A DNA stretch of 64,000 nt from Candidatus Cryptobacteroides onthequi. GTDB lineage: Bacteria; Bacteroidota; Bacteroidia; Bacteroidales; UBA932. Where the stretch lies: the NCBI GenBank assembly GCA_018066125.1, contig JAGHSA010000022.1:1-64000 (forward strand), in the 5' to 3' direction. The position numbers and the translations under genes are program-made. This document shows, piece by piece, positions 1-14,021 of this stretch (the first letter of the stretch is position 1; each line of letters opens with the position of its first letter). The notes under the pieces are model-generated. The model ran no database searches. It was given only the letters and a program-made list of their open reading frames with translations, and was not told the DNA's origin.

Positions 1-123
1 ACGCGTTACGCACCCTTCCGCCGGTCGCCGCCAGAGTATTGCTACCCCGCGCTGCCCCTCGACTTGCATGTGTTAAGCCTGCCGCTAGCGTTCATCCTGA
101 GCCAGGATCAAACTCTTCTTTGT
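1..123 (-). rRNA. rrs: 16S ribosomal RNA, 5' end (partial)
   Basis: Read on the minus strand, this is the start of a bacterial 16S rRNA. It holds the universal 27F region AGAGTTTGATCCTGGCTCAG (minus strand, from about position 116 down) followed by a Bacteroidetes-type stretch (GATGAACGCTAGCGGCAGGC). The gene runs off the left edge, so only about 120 nt are present. The mature 5' end at about 123 is set by comparison with E. coli, where AGAGTTTG begins at nucleotide 8. The sequence supports Bacteroidales but is too short for a genus. Confidence 0.97.
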
Positions 124-280
124 ATAAAACTTTATATTCCTAAGCTTGTCCTGACGCTTCTGACTTCCAAAGAAATCAACGCTCTCGATTTACTAATTTT
201 TCTCGGTACTTGCTTGTACTTCCTATCAGTCTTTTCAATGATCTTTTTCAGTTGCTCACCCCTCTCGGAGAAAGCGGGCG

Positions 281-311
281 CAAAGTTACGAACTTATTTT
301 AAAGTTCCAAA
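281..311 (-). promoter_or_regulatory. rRNA promoter P2 (proximal)
   Basis: On the minus strand, a perfect -33 TTTG (311-308) and -7 TAACTTTG (288-281) are separated by 19 nt. The start of transcription is expected near 273, about 150 nt before the 16S gene. With P1 it forms a tandem pair, as is common for rRNA operons. Confidence 0.82.
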
Positions 312-376
312 CTTTTTTGCCAAAATTTTCAATTTCCTCAACCTTGACTCAGAACCCTTCGTTCAAGGCGGGAATG

Positions 377-407
377 CAAAGTTACGAACTATTTTGGGAT
401 TTGCAAG
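377..407 (-). promoter_or_regulatory. rRNA promoter P1 (upstream)
   Basis: On the minus strand, the -7 element TAACTTTG lies at 384-377 and a -33-like CTTG at 407-404, with exactly 19 nt between. This matches the Bacteroidetes sigma-ABfr consensus (TTTG, 19-21 nt, TAnnTTTG). The core GTTCGTAACTTTGC is identical to that of P2, 96 bp downstream. Confidence 0.75.
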
Positions 408-435
408 ACATTACAGCAAACTTTCTCCAAAAAAA

Positions 436-1830
436 TCACTTCATGTTCTTCCGCTGCCGAGCCCTCACTTCCCATGTGCGTATCCTGTCTTTGTATAAGT
501 TGTTGATATTCACCTTCTCGATCGACAGAGAAGCATCGGAGTTGTCATCCCACCTTCTGCAGTCATAAACCACATCATAGATTCTTCCTATACGGTAATC
601 CCTGCATATCCTCAGTCCGACGGCATAATCTTCTCCGTACTTTGTCACAGGGAAGTTGATCTGACGGAGCAGCGGCACATAGAAACCACGCGGTGCTCCG
701 AGACCGTTTATCCTCAAGGCATTGTTGCGTCCATTGTCCGGAGTCCACTCCCTGTGGTCGATGATTCCCGGAGGAAGAGTGTTGAGATGGAAGTCTGTCA
801 TCCTGTAGGTACCTACGACCATGGCACACTTCTGCTCGCGGAAAGCATCTACAAACTTCTGGACCGTGGTTCCATCATGGTACATGTCATCGGAGTCGAG
901 CTGGATGGCATAGCGTCCGCAATCAGGATGATGAAGGGCAGAGTTCCAGTTGCCGCCAATGGCGTGGTAGGAGTCGTCCTGCGCTATATATATAAGTTTA
1001 GGGTCATCCAGGAAGCTCTTGATCACGTCTACGGTGCCGTCGGTGGAGTTGTCGTCCACCACTATGACATTGTAGGGAAAGTCTGTCTCCTGCGAAAGTG
1101 CCGAGCGGATGGCATCACCGATGGTGCGTACCCTGTTCTTGCAGGGGATCACGACCGAAGCCTCATATTCAAAGGTTTCATCGCTCAGCTCCGGTTCATC
1201 GAATTCCGGCGACAGCCAGGCACCGATCTCCTTGAGATGCGCCGTGCAGGCCTGCTCCATCTCGATCTGGACAGCACGGTTGCGTGGATCTACATAGTCG
1301 AAGAGCTTTTCCCCGGATGCACGCACGTCAGTCTCCACCTCATAATAAAGGTATTCGTTGATATGCTCAAGGGCACCTATGCGTGAAACTCTCAGACGCA
1401 GGTCATAGAGTCCCGCGAACTGATACTCGGCATCCATGCCTGACACCGCCTCTTTCAGGGCCGAAGTCCTGTAGAGCAGAAGCGAGCCGAAATCGAAGTC
1501 ATCCCTGAGCGAACCGTACTGATAATCGATCACAGGGGCCATGGTGACTTCTCCCCCCTTCTTCTGGAAGTGATCCGCATAGACCATAGCCGCGCCGGTG
1601 GCATCGGCAATCTGGATCATACGCTCGAGCGCGAATGCGACGAGCTTCAGTTCTGTACCCTTGGTACATATGAGAGTGAAATCCGCACACGCATCCTCGG
1701 CGATCCGGCGTATCGATGCTGTGCTGCGGAGTGTCGAAAGGTCAGTGACCACTACCCTGCCGACTTCCGGCTCTGCCGCCAGAGCGGCGCCGCAGTCCAT
1801 ATTCGGGATGTAACAATCAATCCTGTTCAT
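436..1830 (-). CDS. family 2 glycosyltransferase, two-domain
   Basis: This 464-residue protein carries a complete GT-A fold glycosyltransferase domain at about 222-430. It shows the opening strand [20 protein letters not shown] near 258-266 and the metal-binding LDSDD at 311-315. Residues 1-205 look like a second, degenerate GT2-like half lacking a clear DxD, perhaps for acceptor binding. There is no signal peptide or membrane segment, so it should act in the cytoplasm on a nucleotide-sugar donor; donor and acceptor cannot be read from the sequence. It is divergent from a polyprenol-phosphate mannosyltransferase-like gene and ends just before the rRNA promoters. The family assignment is firm, the specific role unknown. 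Confidence 0.85.
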   Translation of the reverse strand: MNRIDCYIPNMDCGAALAAEPEVGRVVVTDLSTLRSTASIRRIAEDACADFTLICTKGTELKLVAFALERMIQIADATGAAMVYADHFQKKGGEVTMAPVIDYQYGSLRDDFDFGSLLLYRTSALKEAVSGMDAEYQFAGLYDLRLRVSRIGALEHINEYLYYEVETDVRASGEKLFDYVDPRNRAVQIEMEQACTAHLKEIGAWLSPEFDEPELSDETFEYEASVVIPCKNRVRTIGDAIRSALSQETDFPYNVIVVDDNSTDGTVDVIKSFLDDPKLIYIAQDDSYHAIGGNWNSALHHPDCGRYAIQLDSDDMYHDGTTVQKFVDAFREQKCAMVVGTYRMTDFHLNTLPPGIIDHREWTPDNGRNNALRINGLGAPRGFYVPLLRQINFPVTKYGEDYAVGLRICRDYRIGRIYDVVYDCRRWDDNSDASLSIEKVNINNLYKDRIRTWEVRARQRKNMK

Positions 1831-1848
1831 AATATAATTCTAACCCTG

Positions 1849-1856
1849 CAAAATTA
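1849..1856 (-). promoter_or_regulatory. -7 element before the GT2 gene
   Basis: The minus strand reads TAATTTTG, matching TAnnTTTG, about 19 nt ahead of the start codon at 1830. No good -33 TTTG is seen at the right distance, so this rests on the -7 element alone. Confidence 0.4.
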
Positions 1857-1923
1857 GACAAATATTATTACATTTGTGTATTAACCATACAACCGATTCC
1901 CCACAGGGATCAAGCACACGGCC

Positions 1924-2649
1924 ATGGATAGAAAAATTGTAATCATACCTACCTACAACGAAAAGGAGAACATCGAGGCGATCATACGCAAGGTATTCTC
2001 ACTTGACGGAGACTACAGCATCCTCGTGATCGAAGACGGATCCCCGGACGGGACAGCCGCCATAGTGAAAAAGCTTCAGGACGAATTCAGCGAAAGGCTT
2101 TTCATGATAGAGCGGAAAGGAAAGCTCGGACTCGGCACTGCCTATATCACAGGATTCAAATGGTGCATCGAGCACGGATACGACTACATCTTCGAGATGG
2201 ACGCCGATTTCTCCCACGATCCGGACGATCTGCCGAGACTCTATTCCGCATGCGCGGAAGGCGGTGCGGACGCAGCCATAGGTTCAAGGTACAGTGACGG
2301 AGTGAGCGTGGTCAACTGGCCTATTGGACGCATCCTCATGTCGTATTTCGCATCCGTCTATGTAAGGACTGTTCTCAGCGTGAAGCTTTACGATACCACT
2401 GCCGGCTTCATGTGCTACAGCAGAAAGGTTCTCGAGACCATGGATCTCGACGATGTCAGGATGAAGGGATACGGTTTCCAGATCGAAATGAAATATACCG
2501 CATGCAGACTGGGCTTCAAGGTCGCAGAGGTACCGGTGATCTTTGTCAACAGGAAACTCGGTACATCCAAGATGTCCAGCAGCATCTTCGGAGAGGCTTT
2601 CTGGGGTGTAATAAAGCTTCGGACGAGAAAATTCCACAGACGCGGATAA
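1924..2649 (+). CDS. polyprenol-phosphate mannosyltransferase-like GT2 (Dpm1 type)
   Basis: The product (241 residues) is a compact GT2 enzyme of the dolichol/polyprenol-phosphate mannose synthase type. It opens with IIPTYNEKENIE, has EDGSPDGT at about 37-44 and the metal-binding DAD at 93-95 in EMDADFSHDP, then the family's GSRY and GYGFQIEM motifs. It has no C-terminal membrane domain, like the short stand-alone synthases, and probably works at the inner face of the membrane, moving a sugar (mannose in the best known members) from a nucleotide to a polyprenyl phosphate. A strong terminator follows at 2703-2735. Substrate identity is inferred from the family. Confidence 0.88.
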   Translation: MDRKIVIIPTYNEKENIEAIIRKVFSLDGDYSILVIEDGSPDGTAAIVKKLQDEFSERLFMIERKGKLGLGTAYITGFKWCIEHGYDYIFEMDADFSHDPDDLPRLYSACAEGGADAAIGSRYSDGVSVVNWPIGRILMSYFASVYVRTVLSVKLYDTTAGFMCYSRKVLETMDLDDVRMKGYGFQIEMKYTACRLGFKVAEVPVIFVNRKLGTSKMSSSIFGEAFWGVIKLRTRKFHRRG

Positions 2650-2702
2650 ATTAACCGTTTGAACCCAGAAAACCACATCCGCTTAAAATATACGAGAAAA
2701 TG

Positions 2703-2735
2703 AATGCTTACAGGTTTCAAACTGTAAGCATTTTT
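2703..2735 (+). terminator. intrinsic terminator after the Dpm1-like gene
   Basis: An 11-bp perfect stem (AATGCTTACAG at 2703-2713 with CTGTAAGCATT at 2722-2732) is followed by a T run. It sits about 55 bp after the stop codon. Confidence 0.85.
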
Positions 2736-2789
2736 GGTTACAGGCCATGGAGCCGAATCTGTATCGCATTAAAAATTAGCCACTTACAT

Positions 2790-2820
2790 TTTGAAAATTA
2801 ATTATTAATTCATAACTTTG
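2790..2820 (+). promoter_or_regulatory. consensus promoter with no gene downstream
   Basis: TTTG at 2790-2793 (preceded by T) and TAACTTTG at 2813-2820 are separated by exactly 19 nt, one of the best matches to the Bacteroidetes consensus in this window. The only thing downstream on this strand is a short structured stretch ending in a terminator. Confidence 0.75.
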
Positions 2821-2826
2821 CACTGG

Positions 2827-2907
2827 TTAGTTAATAGCATATCATATGCTTTGTAAGCGAAGCATGAAAACAGCCGGCACTGTGAAGCGCCGGCTGTTTA
2901 TGTTTTT
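2827..2907 (+). ncRNA. candidate small RNA of about 80 nt
   Basis: Transcription from the promoter at 2790-2820 should begin near 2827 and end after the GC-rich hairpin at 2869-2898 and the T-rich tract to about 2907. Two overlapping hairpins are possible in between: GCATAT/ATATGC and ATGCTT/AAGCAT. They share bases and so exclude each other. There is no credible reading frame and I recognise no known family. The alternative is that promoter and terminator are unrelated, since the terminator also serves the convergent lacZ gene. Confidence 0.5.
2869..2898. terminator. bidirectional terminator
   Basis: AACAGCCGGC at 2869-2878 pairs perfectly with GCCGGCTGTT at 2889-2898. On the plus strand a tract with five T follows a few bases later; on the minus strand TTTT follows directly. 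It can end both the candidate small RNA and the lacZ operon. Confidence 0.8.
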
Positions 2908-2924
2908 GCTCGTGGTCTGGAGAC

Positions 2925-8185
<5,261 letters not shown>

Positions 8186-8187
8186 AC

Positions 8188-9981
8188 TTAATCCTGAGAG
8201 ATCACCTTCAACTCCTGACGGTATGCCGACAGTATCCTTGACCTCGACACGAATCCCTTGTAATGGCGTTCGCGGTCAATGACAGGCAATCGCCACGCAT
8301 TGGTCTTGTCAAACTTCCTCATCACGCTGTCCATAGGTTCGTCTATATAGACATACTCGAGAGGAGACTCCATGATGTCATAGACATGCATGGTGTCGTA
8401 CTCCTCCGCCTTGAACATGTAGCTTCTGATATTGTCGAGGTCGATGAGTCCGATGAATCTGTCGCTGCTGTCGACAACCGCCATCACGGCCGAGTTGTCC
8501 TGTGAAATGATGGATACCACCTGGCGGAGGTTGTCCTTGAGGCGTACCCTCGGGTACTTGTCCTTGACAAGAGACGCTGTCTTGAGCAGCGTGAGGACGG
8601 CCTGGTCATTATCGTGAGTGAGAAGCTCTCCGGTATTCGCGATACGCTTTGTATAGATGGAGTATTTCTCGAAGATTCTCGTGGTGCCATACGAGATGGT
8701 GGATGTCAGGATGAGCGGGATCAGGAGCTGATACCCTCCTGTCGTCTCCGCAATGAGGAAGATCGCGGTCATGGGCGCCTGCATGACTCCGGCCATGAGG
8801 GCTGCCATGCCGACAAGCACGAAATTCTGCTCCGGAACGGTGATGGATGTCGTCATGAGCACCAGGTTCAGCACCCTCGCCACCACGAATCCCAGAATGG
8901 CTCCCACGAACAGAGTAGGACCGAAGGTTCCTCCGACTCCCCCGCCCGCGTTGGTCAGCGTCATTGCGACCACCTTGAGAAAAAGGACACACAGGAAGAA
9001 CAGAGGGACGCCCCAGGAATAGTGGAGCAGGAACGAGAGCACGGTCTCGCCGTCCAGATTCAGGGAACTGCCGTTGAGAAGCACATCAAGAGAATCATAT
9101 CCCTCGCCGTAGAACATCGGGAAAAGGAATATCAGGAGGCCGAGGCCGAGCGCACAGAGCATCCACTTGAGATAGACTCTGTCCATCTTGCCGAGCTTGT
9201 CCTCCAGCCACAGCGTCATCCTGATGAAATAGAGGGAGCAGAGGCCTCCGCCTATTCCGAGGATGATGTAGAACGGGATATTGCCCATCGAGAACTGGGT
9301 GATCGTGCACTGGAACGGTACGGCATCGCCCATGAATATGTACGCCACCACAGTAGCCGAAATGGAAGATATCAGCAGCGGCAGCATCGATGTCATGGAT
9401 ATGTTGAACAGGAGAATCTCCATGGTGAAGAGTACACCGGCAAGCGGAGCCTTGAATATGCCGGCAACCGCACCCGCAGCACCGCAGCCCAGGAGAATGG
9501 TCATGTTCCTGTATGACATGCCCGTGATACGGGCGAAATTGGAACCGATCGCAGCTCCTGTATAGACGATCGGCGCCTCGGCACCGACCGACCCTCCGAA
9601 GCCGATGGTCACGGCACTGGTCACCACAGATGACCACATATTGTGAGGGCGTATCCTGGACTTGTTCTTGGAGACTGCCACAAGGACCTTGGTGACGCCG
9701 TGTCCGATATTGTCACGGATGATGTATCGGAGTATGAGGAGCGACAGGAGCATACCGAGTCCCGGCGCCAGGAGATTCTGCCATCCGTAAGTAGCCGGCA
9801 GAGATACTGAAGAGACCCAATGCTTGATCAGATGTATGGATTTCTGGAGAATGACTGCGGCAAAACCGCTGCATATACCGACAAAGAAAGACACGATCAG
9901 GAGCTTGTTATGCTCCGGGATCCTGTCCATTAAAGCTCTGGCGCTATCAGAAAGCCACCTTATCGGCAACAGTTTCTTCAT
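8188..9981 (-). CDS. CLC-type chloride channel/antiporter with CBS domains
   Basis: The protein is an integral membrane CLC family member (597 residues from the chosen start) with about ten hydrophobic helices. CLC pore motifs are visible: GSVGAEAPIVYTG, GIFKAPLAGVLFTMEI and GGGVGGTFGPTLFVGA. The cytoplasmic tail from about residue 450 holds two CBS domains, which usually sense adenine nucleotides. The Glu in GAEAP marks the gating/proton glutamate of transporter-type CLCs. The frame is open to an ATG at 10032, but that start falls inside the terminator at 10004-10025, so I start at ATG 9981 (MKKLLPIRW). tex follows directly. Confidence 0.9.
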   Translation of the reverse strand: MKKLLPIRWLSDSARALMDRIPEHNKLLIVSFFVGICSGFAAVILQKSIHLIKHWVSSVSLPATYGWQNLLAPGLGMLLSLLILRYIIRDNIGHGVTKVLVAVSKNKSRIRPHNMWSSVVTSAVTIGFGGSVGAEAPIVYTGAAIGSNFARITGMSYRNMTILLGCGAAGAVAGIFKAPLAGVLFTMEILLFNISMTSMLPLLISSISATVVAYIFMGDAVPFQCTITQFSMGNIPFYIILGIGGGLCSLYFIRMTLWLEDKLGKMDRVYLKWMLCALGLGLLIFLFPMFYGEGYDSLDVLLNGSSLNLDGETVLSFLLHYSWGVPLFFLCVLFLKVVAMTLTNAGGGVGGTFGPTLFVGAILGFVVARVLNLVLMTTSITVPEQNFVLVGMAALMAGVMQAPMTAIFLIAETTGGYQLLIPLILTSTISYGTTRIFEKYSIYTKRIANTGELLTHDNDQAVLTLLKTASLVKDKYPRVRLKDNLRQVVSIISQDNSAVMAVVDSSDRFIGLIDLDNIRSYMFKAEEYDTMHVYDIMESPLEYVYIDEPMDSVMRKFDKTNAWRLPVIDRERHYKGFVSRSRILSAYRQELKVISQD

Positions 9982-9995
9982 CACTTGCAAATATA

Positions 9996-10025
9996 ATAAA
10001 AAAGAGGTCAGGAAATCCTGACCTC
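9996..10025 (-). terminator. intrinsic terminator after the small acidic protein gene
   Basis: On the minus strand a 10-bp perfect stem (GAGGTCAGGA and TCCTGACCTC, 10025-10004) with a 2-nt loop is followed by TTTTTT. It ends the gene at 10048-10413 and shows that the CLC gene must start downstream of it. Confidence 0.88.
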
Positions 10026-10047
10026 CTATCATGCTGCTGTCTGTTTT

Positions 10048-10413
10048 TCAGGCATCTGCAGAATCATCATCGTACTGCGAGATATTGTCGTCAGGGAGGG
10101 TGTCGCTTCCGGAAGCCGCTCCATCGGAAGCACCGGCAACCTGCTCGTTCTCTGCATCCTCCTCACCTTCGAGCCATTTCTCCACATCGTCATAGTCATC
10201 GGTCTTGATCTGTATCTTCACAAGATAGATATCATCCTCGATCTCGACCTCTGCTGCATAGAACGGGGTGCCATCCGGTTTTGTATATCTGACAAGCACC
10301 GGAAAATAATCCGCATAACCCTTCGGGTATTTCTCTGCAAAGGCGGCAGCTACCGCTTCAGACATTTTCTCGTAACTTACAACGTGTCTTTTTATTCTCT
10401 TTTCCATAGACAT
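10048..10413 (-). CDS. small acidic conserved-type protein, unknown function
   Basis: This 121-residue protein has a basic start (MEKRIKRHVVSYEKM), a globular alpha/beta-like middle (residues 15-85, with YFPVLVRYTKPDGTPFYA and a strand-rich VEIEDDIYLVKIQI) and a very acidic, low-complexity tail of about 35 residues. There is no signal peptide or membrane segment. I do not recognise a named domain, but similar small proteins occur in Bacteroidetes. ATG codons at residues 1 and 3 are both possible starts. It has its own terminator and is separated from ygiQ by 76 bp. Confidence 0.7.
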   Translation of the reverse strand: MSMEKRIKRHVVSYEKMSEAVAAAFAEKYPKGYADYFPVLVRYTKPDGTPFYAAEVEIEDDIYLVKIQIKTDDYDDVEKWLEGEEDAENEQVAGASDGAASGSDTLPDDNISQYDDDSADA

Positions 10414-10489
10414 TTCAATTCGGCTGCAATATTAAATCAAATAATCTTCAAAACACAGCATCTGCAGGAATTTTTATTAAAAAAAAGTT

Positions 10490-12223
10490 CTATCTGCCGC
10501 TTTTCTTGAAAAAGAATGATTTTTGAGCCTTTTTACGCTCCGGATTGCGCTCTACGAAAACAGGTTTCATGGTGCGTGGATCGAGCCCTGTATAGAACAT
10601 GATCGACGATGTCGTCATGGGTGTCGGTGTAAAGTCCTGCACCTGATCCATCCAGATGCCTTTCAGCGCAGGATGATGTGCCAGGCACTCCATATCCTTC
10701 ATCGTGCAGCCCGGATGCGAAGAGATGAAATACGGAACAATGCCGGTATGTCTGCCTTCCGCACGATTGAGACGGTCGAACTCGTAGCGCAGCCTCTCGA
10801 ACAGACGGAAGGACGGCTTCGCCATATAATAAAGGACACTGTCCTGGGTGTGCTCAGGAGCCACCTTGAGGCGGCCCGAGGTGTGATTCAGAACAAGTTC
10901 CTTGAAATATGGGTACGATGTCTCGTCGACAAACCCGGATTTCTCATCCAGGAAAAGGTCATACCTGATACCGCTGCCGATATATGAATGGCGTATGCCC
11001 TTGATGGCACCCACCTGCCTGTACATCTCGAGAAGCCTGGCGTGAGAGCGGTCCAGATTCTTGCACGGAGACGGGAAGAGACACGATTTGCGGCGGCAGA
11101 CATTGCAGATGGAAAGATCCTTGCCGTGCATCTCGTACATATTGGCGGTCGGCGCTCCCAGGTCGGAGATGTTTCCGGCAAAATCCGGAAGCGACAGCAG
11201 TCCCTTCGCCTCCTTGACTATGGATGCGATGCTTCTGGACTGGATGAACTTGCCCTGATGCGCCGCGATAGTGCAGAAATTGCAGCCTCCGAAGCACCCG
11301 CGGTGGGTGTTGATGGAGAACTTGATCATGTCGTATGCCGGAATGCGCTTGCCCTTGTACCTTGGATGCGGGAGTTTCGTGAACGGAAGATCCCAGAACG
11401 AGTCCATCTCAGGCGTCGTGGCCGGAGGAAGTGTGGGGTTGATCTGAACATATCCCCTGCCCACCGGTTCGATTATCGTTTGAGGATGCATCATGTTGGC
11501 GTGAGTCTCGATGATGTGGAAATTCTCCGCCAGAGCCTTCTTGTTGCGCTGGCACTCCTCGAACGAATTGAGGATCAGGGCATCCTTGACCTTCGGTTCA
11601 CCATCCATGTAGAACGCGAGCTGGCTGATGCCTCTGATGTCGTGTCTGCTCCACCCGGCCTCGATGGCGCGGGTGAGCTCGAGCATGGTACGCTCCCCCA
11701 TTCCGTAGCAGAGCCAGTCGGCGCCGCTGCTGACCAGAATCGAAGGGAAGAGCCTGTCCTGCCAGTAGTCATAATGGGTGACACGTCTGAGCGACGCCTC
11801 GATACCTCCGATGACAACAGGGATCTCAGGATACAGTTCCTTGAGGATCTTCGTGTACACGGTCACTGCATAGTCGGGCCTCTGGCCGAATTTGCCGTCC
11901 GGGGTATAGGCATCGTCATGGCGCAGGCGCTTGGACGCGGTATAATGGTTGACCATGGAATCCATGGCCCCCGAATTCACCGCAAAATAGAGCCGCGGCG
12001 CGCCCAGTTTCTTGAAATCGCGCAGATCATCCCTCCAGTTCGGCTGAGGAATCACCGCCACACGGTATCCGTATTTCTGGAGATAGCGGGAGATGCATGC
12101 TGTTCCGAACGAAGGGTGGTCCACAAAGGCATCACCTGTGAAAAAGATGATGTCTATGTAGTCCCACCCTAAGGCTTTCACCTCCTTGATGGAGGTCGGA
12201 AACATGTATGGGGTCTCTCCCAT
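10490..12223 (-). CDS. YgiQ-family radical SAM protein
   Basis: The product (577 residues) shows the YgiQ layout. The N-terminal part begins around WDYIDIIFFTGDAFVDHPSFG and resembles a B12-binding fold. A radical SAM core follows with the iron-sulfur cysteines in CFGGCNFCTIAAHQG (CxxxCxxC, about residue 313). The C-terminal segment has the family's PGCTMKDM and VQDFTPTP motifs. No substrate has been firmly assigned to this widespread family. The gene starts 6 nt after argS and probably belongs to a sigma factor-argS-ygiQ transcript. Confidence 0.9.
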   Translation of the reverse strand: MGETPYMFPTSIKEVKALGWDYIDIIFFTGDAFVDHPSFGTACISRYLQKYGYRVAVIPQPNWRDDLRDFKKLGAPRLYFAVNSGAMDSMVNHYTASKRLRHDDAYTPDGKFGQRPDYAVTVYTKILKELYPEIPVVIGGIEASLRRVTHYDYWQDRLFPSILVSSGADWLCYGMGERTMLELTRAIEAGWSRHDIRGISQLAFYMDGEPKVKDALILNSFEECQRNKKALAENFHIIETHANMMHPQTIIEPVGRGYVQINPTLPPATTPEMDSFWDLPFTKLPHPRYKGKRIPAYDMIKFSINTHRGCFGGCNFCTIAAHQGKFIQSRSIASIVKEAKGLLSLPDFAGNISDLGAPTANMYEMHGKDLSICNVCRRKSCLFPSPCKNLDRSHARLLEMYRQVGAIKGIRHSYIGSGIRYDLFLDEKSGFVDETSYPYFKELVLNHTSGRLKVAPEHTQDSVLYYMAKPSFRLFERLRYEFDRLNRAEGRHTGIVPYFISSHPGCTMKDMECLAHHPALKGIWMDQVQDFTPTPMTTSSIMFYTGLDPRTMKPVFVERNPERKKAQKSFFFKKSGR

Positions 12224-12229
12224 GTGGTA

Positions 12230-14020
12230 TTACATTCTGTCCGGAAGCTGGATTCCGAGGATTGCCATAGCCTTCACGAGGACAGATGCGAGAGTCTCGA
12301 TGAGGACAAGTCTCGCCTTGAGCAGGCTCTCGTTCTCTTCCTTGAGGATAGGAGTCTCGTGATAGTACTGGTTGAACTCCTTGGCCAGTTCATATGCAAA
12401 GTTCGCGATGACAGCTGGAGAGAATGCTGCTGCACCCTCGGCAATCTTCTGAGGATACGAATTGAGGAGCTTGAGAAGCCTCACCTCCTTGGCACTGAGG
12501 TCGAGATCCGGCTGAAGGTCGGAGACACTGTGAGAAATGCCCCTCTCGTCAGCCTTGCGGAGGATAGAACGTATCCTGGCATGTGTGTACTGGATGAACG
12601 GACCTGTGTTGCCGTTGAAGTCGATGGACTCCTTAGGGTCGAAGAGCATGGGGTTCTTCGGATCCACCTTGATGATGAAGTACTTGAGCGCACCGAGTCC
12701 GATCATGTGATAGAGCCTGTCCTTCTCCTCTTCCGACATGTCGGCGAGCTTGCCGGACTCCATCGAAGTGGCCTTGGCTTCCTCATACATCTTCTCGATG
12801 AGGTCGTCTGCATCCACAACGGTTCCCTCGCGGGACTTCATCTTGCCCTCCGGGAGCTCCACCATTCCATATGAGAGATGGTAGATCTGGTCTGCCCAGT
12901 CGAAACCGAGCTTCTTGAGGATGAGCTTGAGGACCTGGAAATGATAGTTCTGCTCATTTCCCACGACATATACATGAGAGTCTAGACGATGCTCGGAGAA
13001 TCTGCGCTCGGCGGTACCGAGATCCTGTGTGATATAAACCGATGTGCCGTCGCTTCTGAGGAGGAGCTTGCGGTCGAGACCGTCTGCGGTGAGGTCGCAC
13101 CATACAGATCCGTCCGGATCCTGCACGAGGACACCCATGTCGAGTCCCTTCTGGACGAGAGACTTGCCGAGGATGTATGTATCATGCTCGTAGTAGACCT
13201 TGTCGAAACTGATTCCGAGGGTCGCGTATGTCTGGTCGAAACCTGCGAATACCCACGAATTCATCTTCTCCCAGAGAGCGCGGACCTCAGGGTCGCCCTG
13301 CTCCCACTTCACGAGCATCTCATGCACGGCCTTGATGGACGGAGCCTCTTTCTTGGCTGTATCCTCATCCATGCCGCCGGCCATGAGTTCCTTGACCTCA
13401 CGGGTGTAGATGTTGTTGAACTCTACGTAGCAGTCTCCTACAAGATGGTCGCCCTTCTTGCCTGTAGATTCAGGTGTGGCTCCCCCGAATGACTGCTCCC
13501 ATGCGTACATGGACTTGCAGATGTGCACACCGCGGTCATTGACCAGAGTGGTCTTGATGACATTGTTTCCGCTCGCCTTGAGGAGGTCGGATACGGATGC
13601 ACCGAGGAGATTGTTGCGTATATGTCCGAGATGGAGAGGCTTGTTGGTGTTTGGAGACGAGAACTCCACCATAATGTTCTTTCCCGTAGATGGAAGGGTT
13701 CCGAACTCAGGGTTGCCTGCAATGTCGGAAAAGAGCTCATTCCAGAACACCTTCGAGAGAAGGATGTTGAGGAAGCCCTTGACCACATTGAAATCGCTGA
13801 CTTCCGGAGCATTCTCCTTGAGCCAGTCACCTATTGCCTTTCCGGTGTTGTCCGGTGTGGAATGAGATATGCGGAGGAGCGGGAACACGACAAGAGTGAA
13901 GTCGCCTTCAAACTCCTTCCTGGTAGCCTGCACCTGCAGGGTCGAAGCCTCGACGTCGGCTCCGTATAGAGCCTTGATGGCTTCCGCCGCCTTGGCGGCT
14001 ATGATTGATTCTGGTGTCAT
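12230..14020 (-). CDS. argS: arginyl-tRNA synthetase
   Basis: This class I aminoacyl-tRNA synthetase (596 residues) charges tRNA-Arg. It has the N-terminal Add1 domain (about 1-95), the catalytic core with the HIGH-type signature (PLHLGHIRN, about 130), the KMSK-like MKSREGT (about 395) and the all-helical DALR anticodon-binding domain ending in LPDRM, typical for ArgS. Length and motif order are normal. It begins 1 nt after the sigma factor gene, so both are likely translated from one mRNA. Confidence 0.96.
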   Translation of the reverse strand: MTPESIIAAKAAEAIKALYGADVEASTLQVQATRKEFEGDFTLVVFPLLRISHSTPDNTGKAIGDWLKENAPEVSDFNVVKGFLNILLSKVFWNELFSDIAGNPEFGTLPSTGKNIMVEFSSPNTNKPLHLGHIRNNLLGASVSDLLKASGNNVIKTTLVNDRGVHICKSMYAWEQSFGGATPESTGKKGDHLVGDCYVEFNNIYTREVKELMAGGMDEDTAKKEAPSIKAVHEMLVKWEQGDPEVRALWEKMNSWVFAGFDQTYATLGISFDKVYYEHDTYILGKSLVQKGLDMGVLVQDPDGSVWCDLTADGLDRKLLLRSDGTSVYITQDLGTAERRFSEHRLDSHVYVVGNEQNYHFQVLKLILKKLGFDWADQIYHLSYGMVELPEGKMKSREGTVVDADDLIEKMYEEAKATSMESGKLADMSEEEKDRLYHMIGLGALKYFIIKVDPKNPMLFDPKESIDFNGNTGPFIQYTHARIRSILRKADERGISHSVSDLQPDLDLSAKEVRLLKLLNSYPQKIAEGAAAFSPAVIANFAYELAKEFNQYYHETPILKEENESLLKARLVLIETLASVLVKAMAILGIQLPDRM

Positions 14021-14021
14021 T

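Larger units (their letters stand above)
124..435 (-). other. rRNA operon leader and promoter region, no gene
   Basis: About 310 bases separate the 16S gene from the neighbouring glycosyltransferase. The part from about 273 to 124 is the transcribed 16S leader on the minus strand; the rest carries two tandem promoters, listed separately. Short plus-strand reading frames here lack any recognisable protein content and lie over the promoters, so I do not call them genes. Confidence 0.8.

Noticed and set aside
9982..10032. Upstream ATG for the CLC gene at 10032
   Set aside because: The extension lies within an intrinsic terminator hairpin and adds non-conserved residues.
10988..12172. Plus-strand frame of 394 codons across ygiQ
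   Set aside because: Fully antisense to a gene with clear radical SAM motifs; composition is arginine- and histidine-rich noise.
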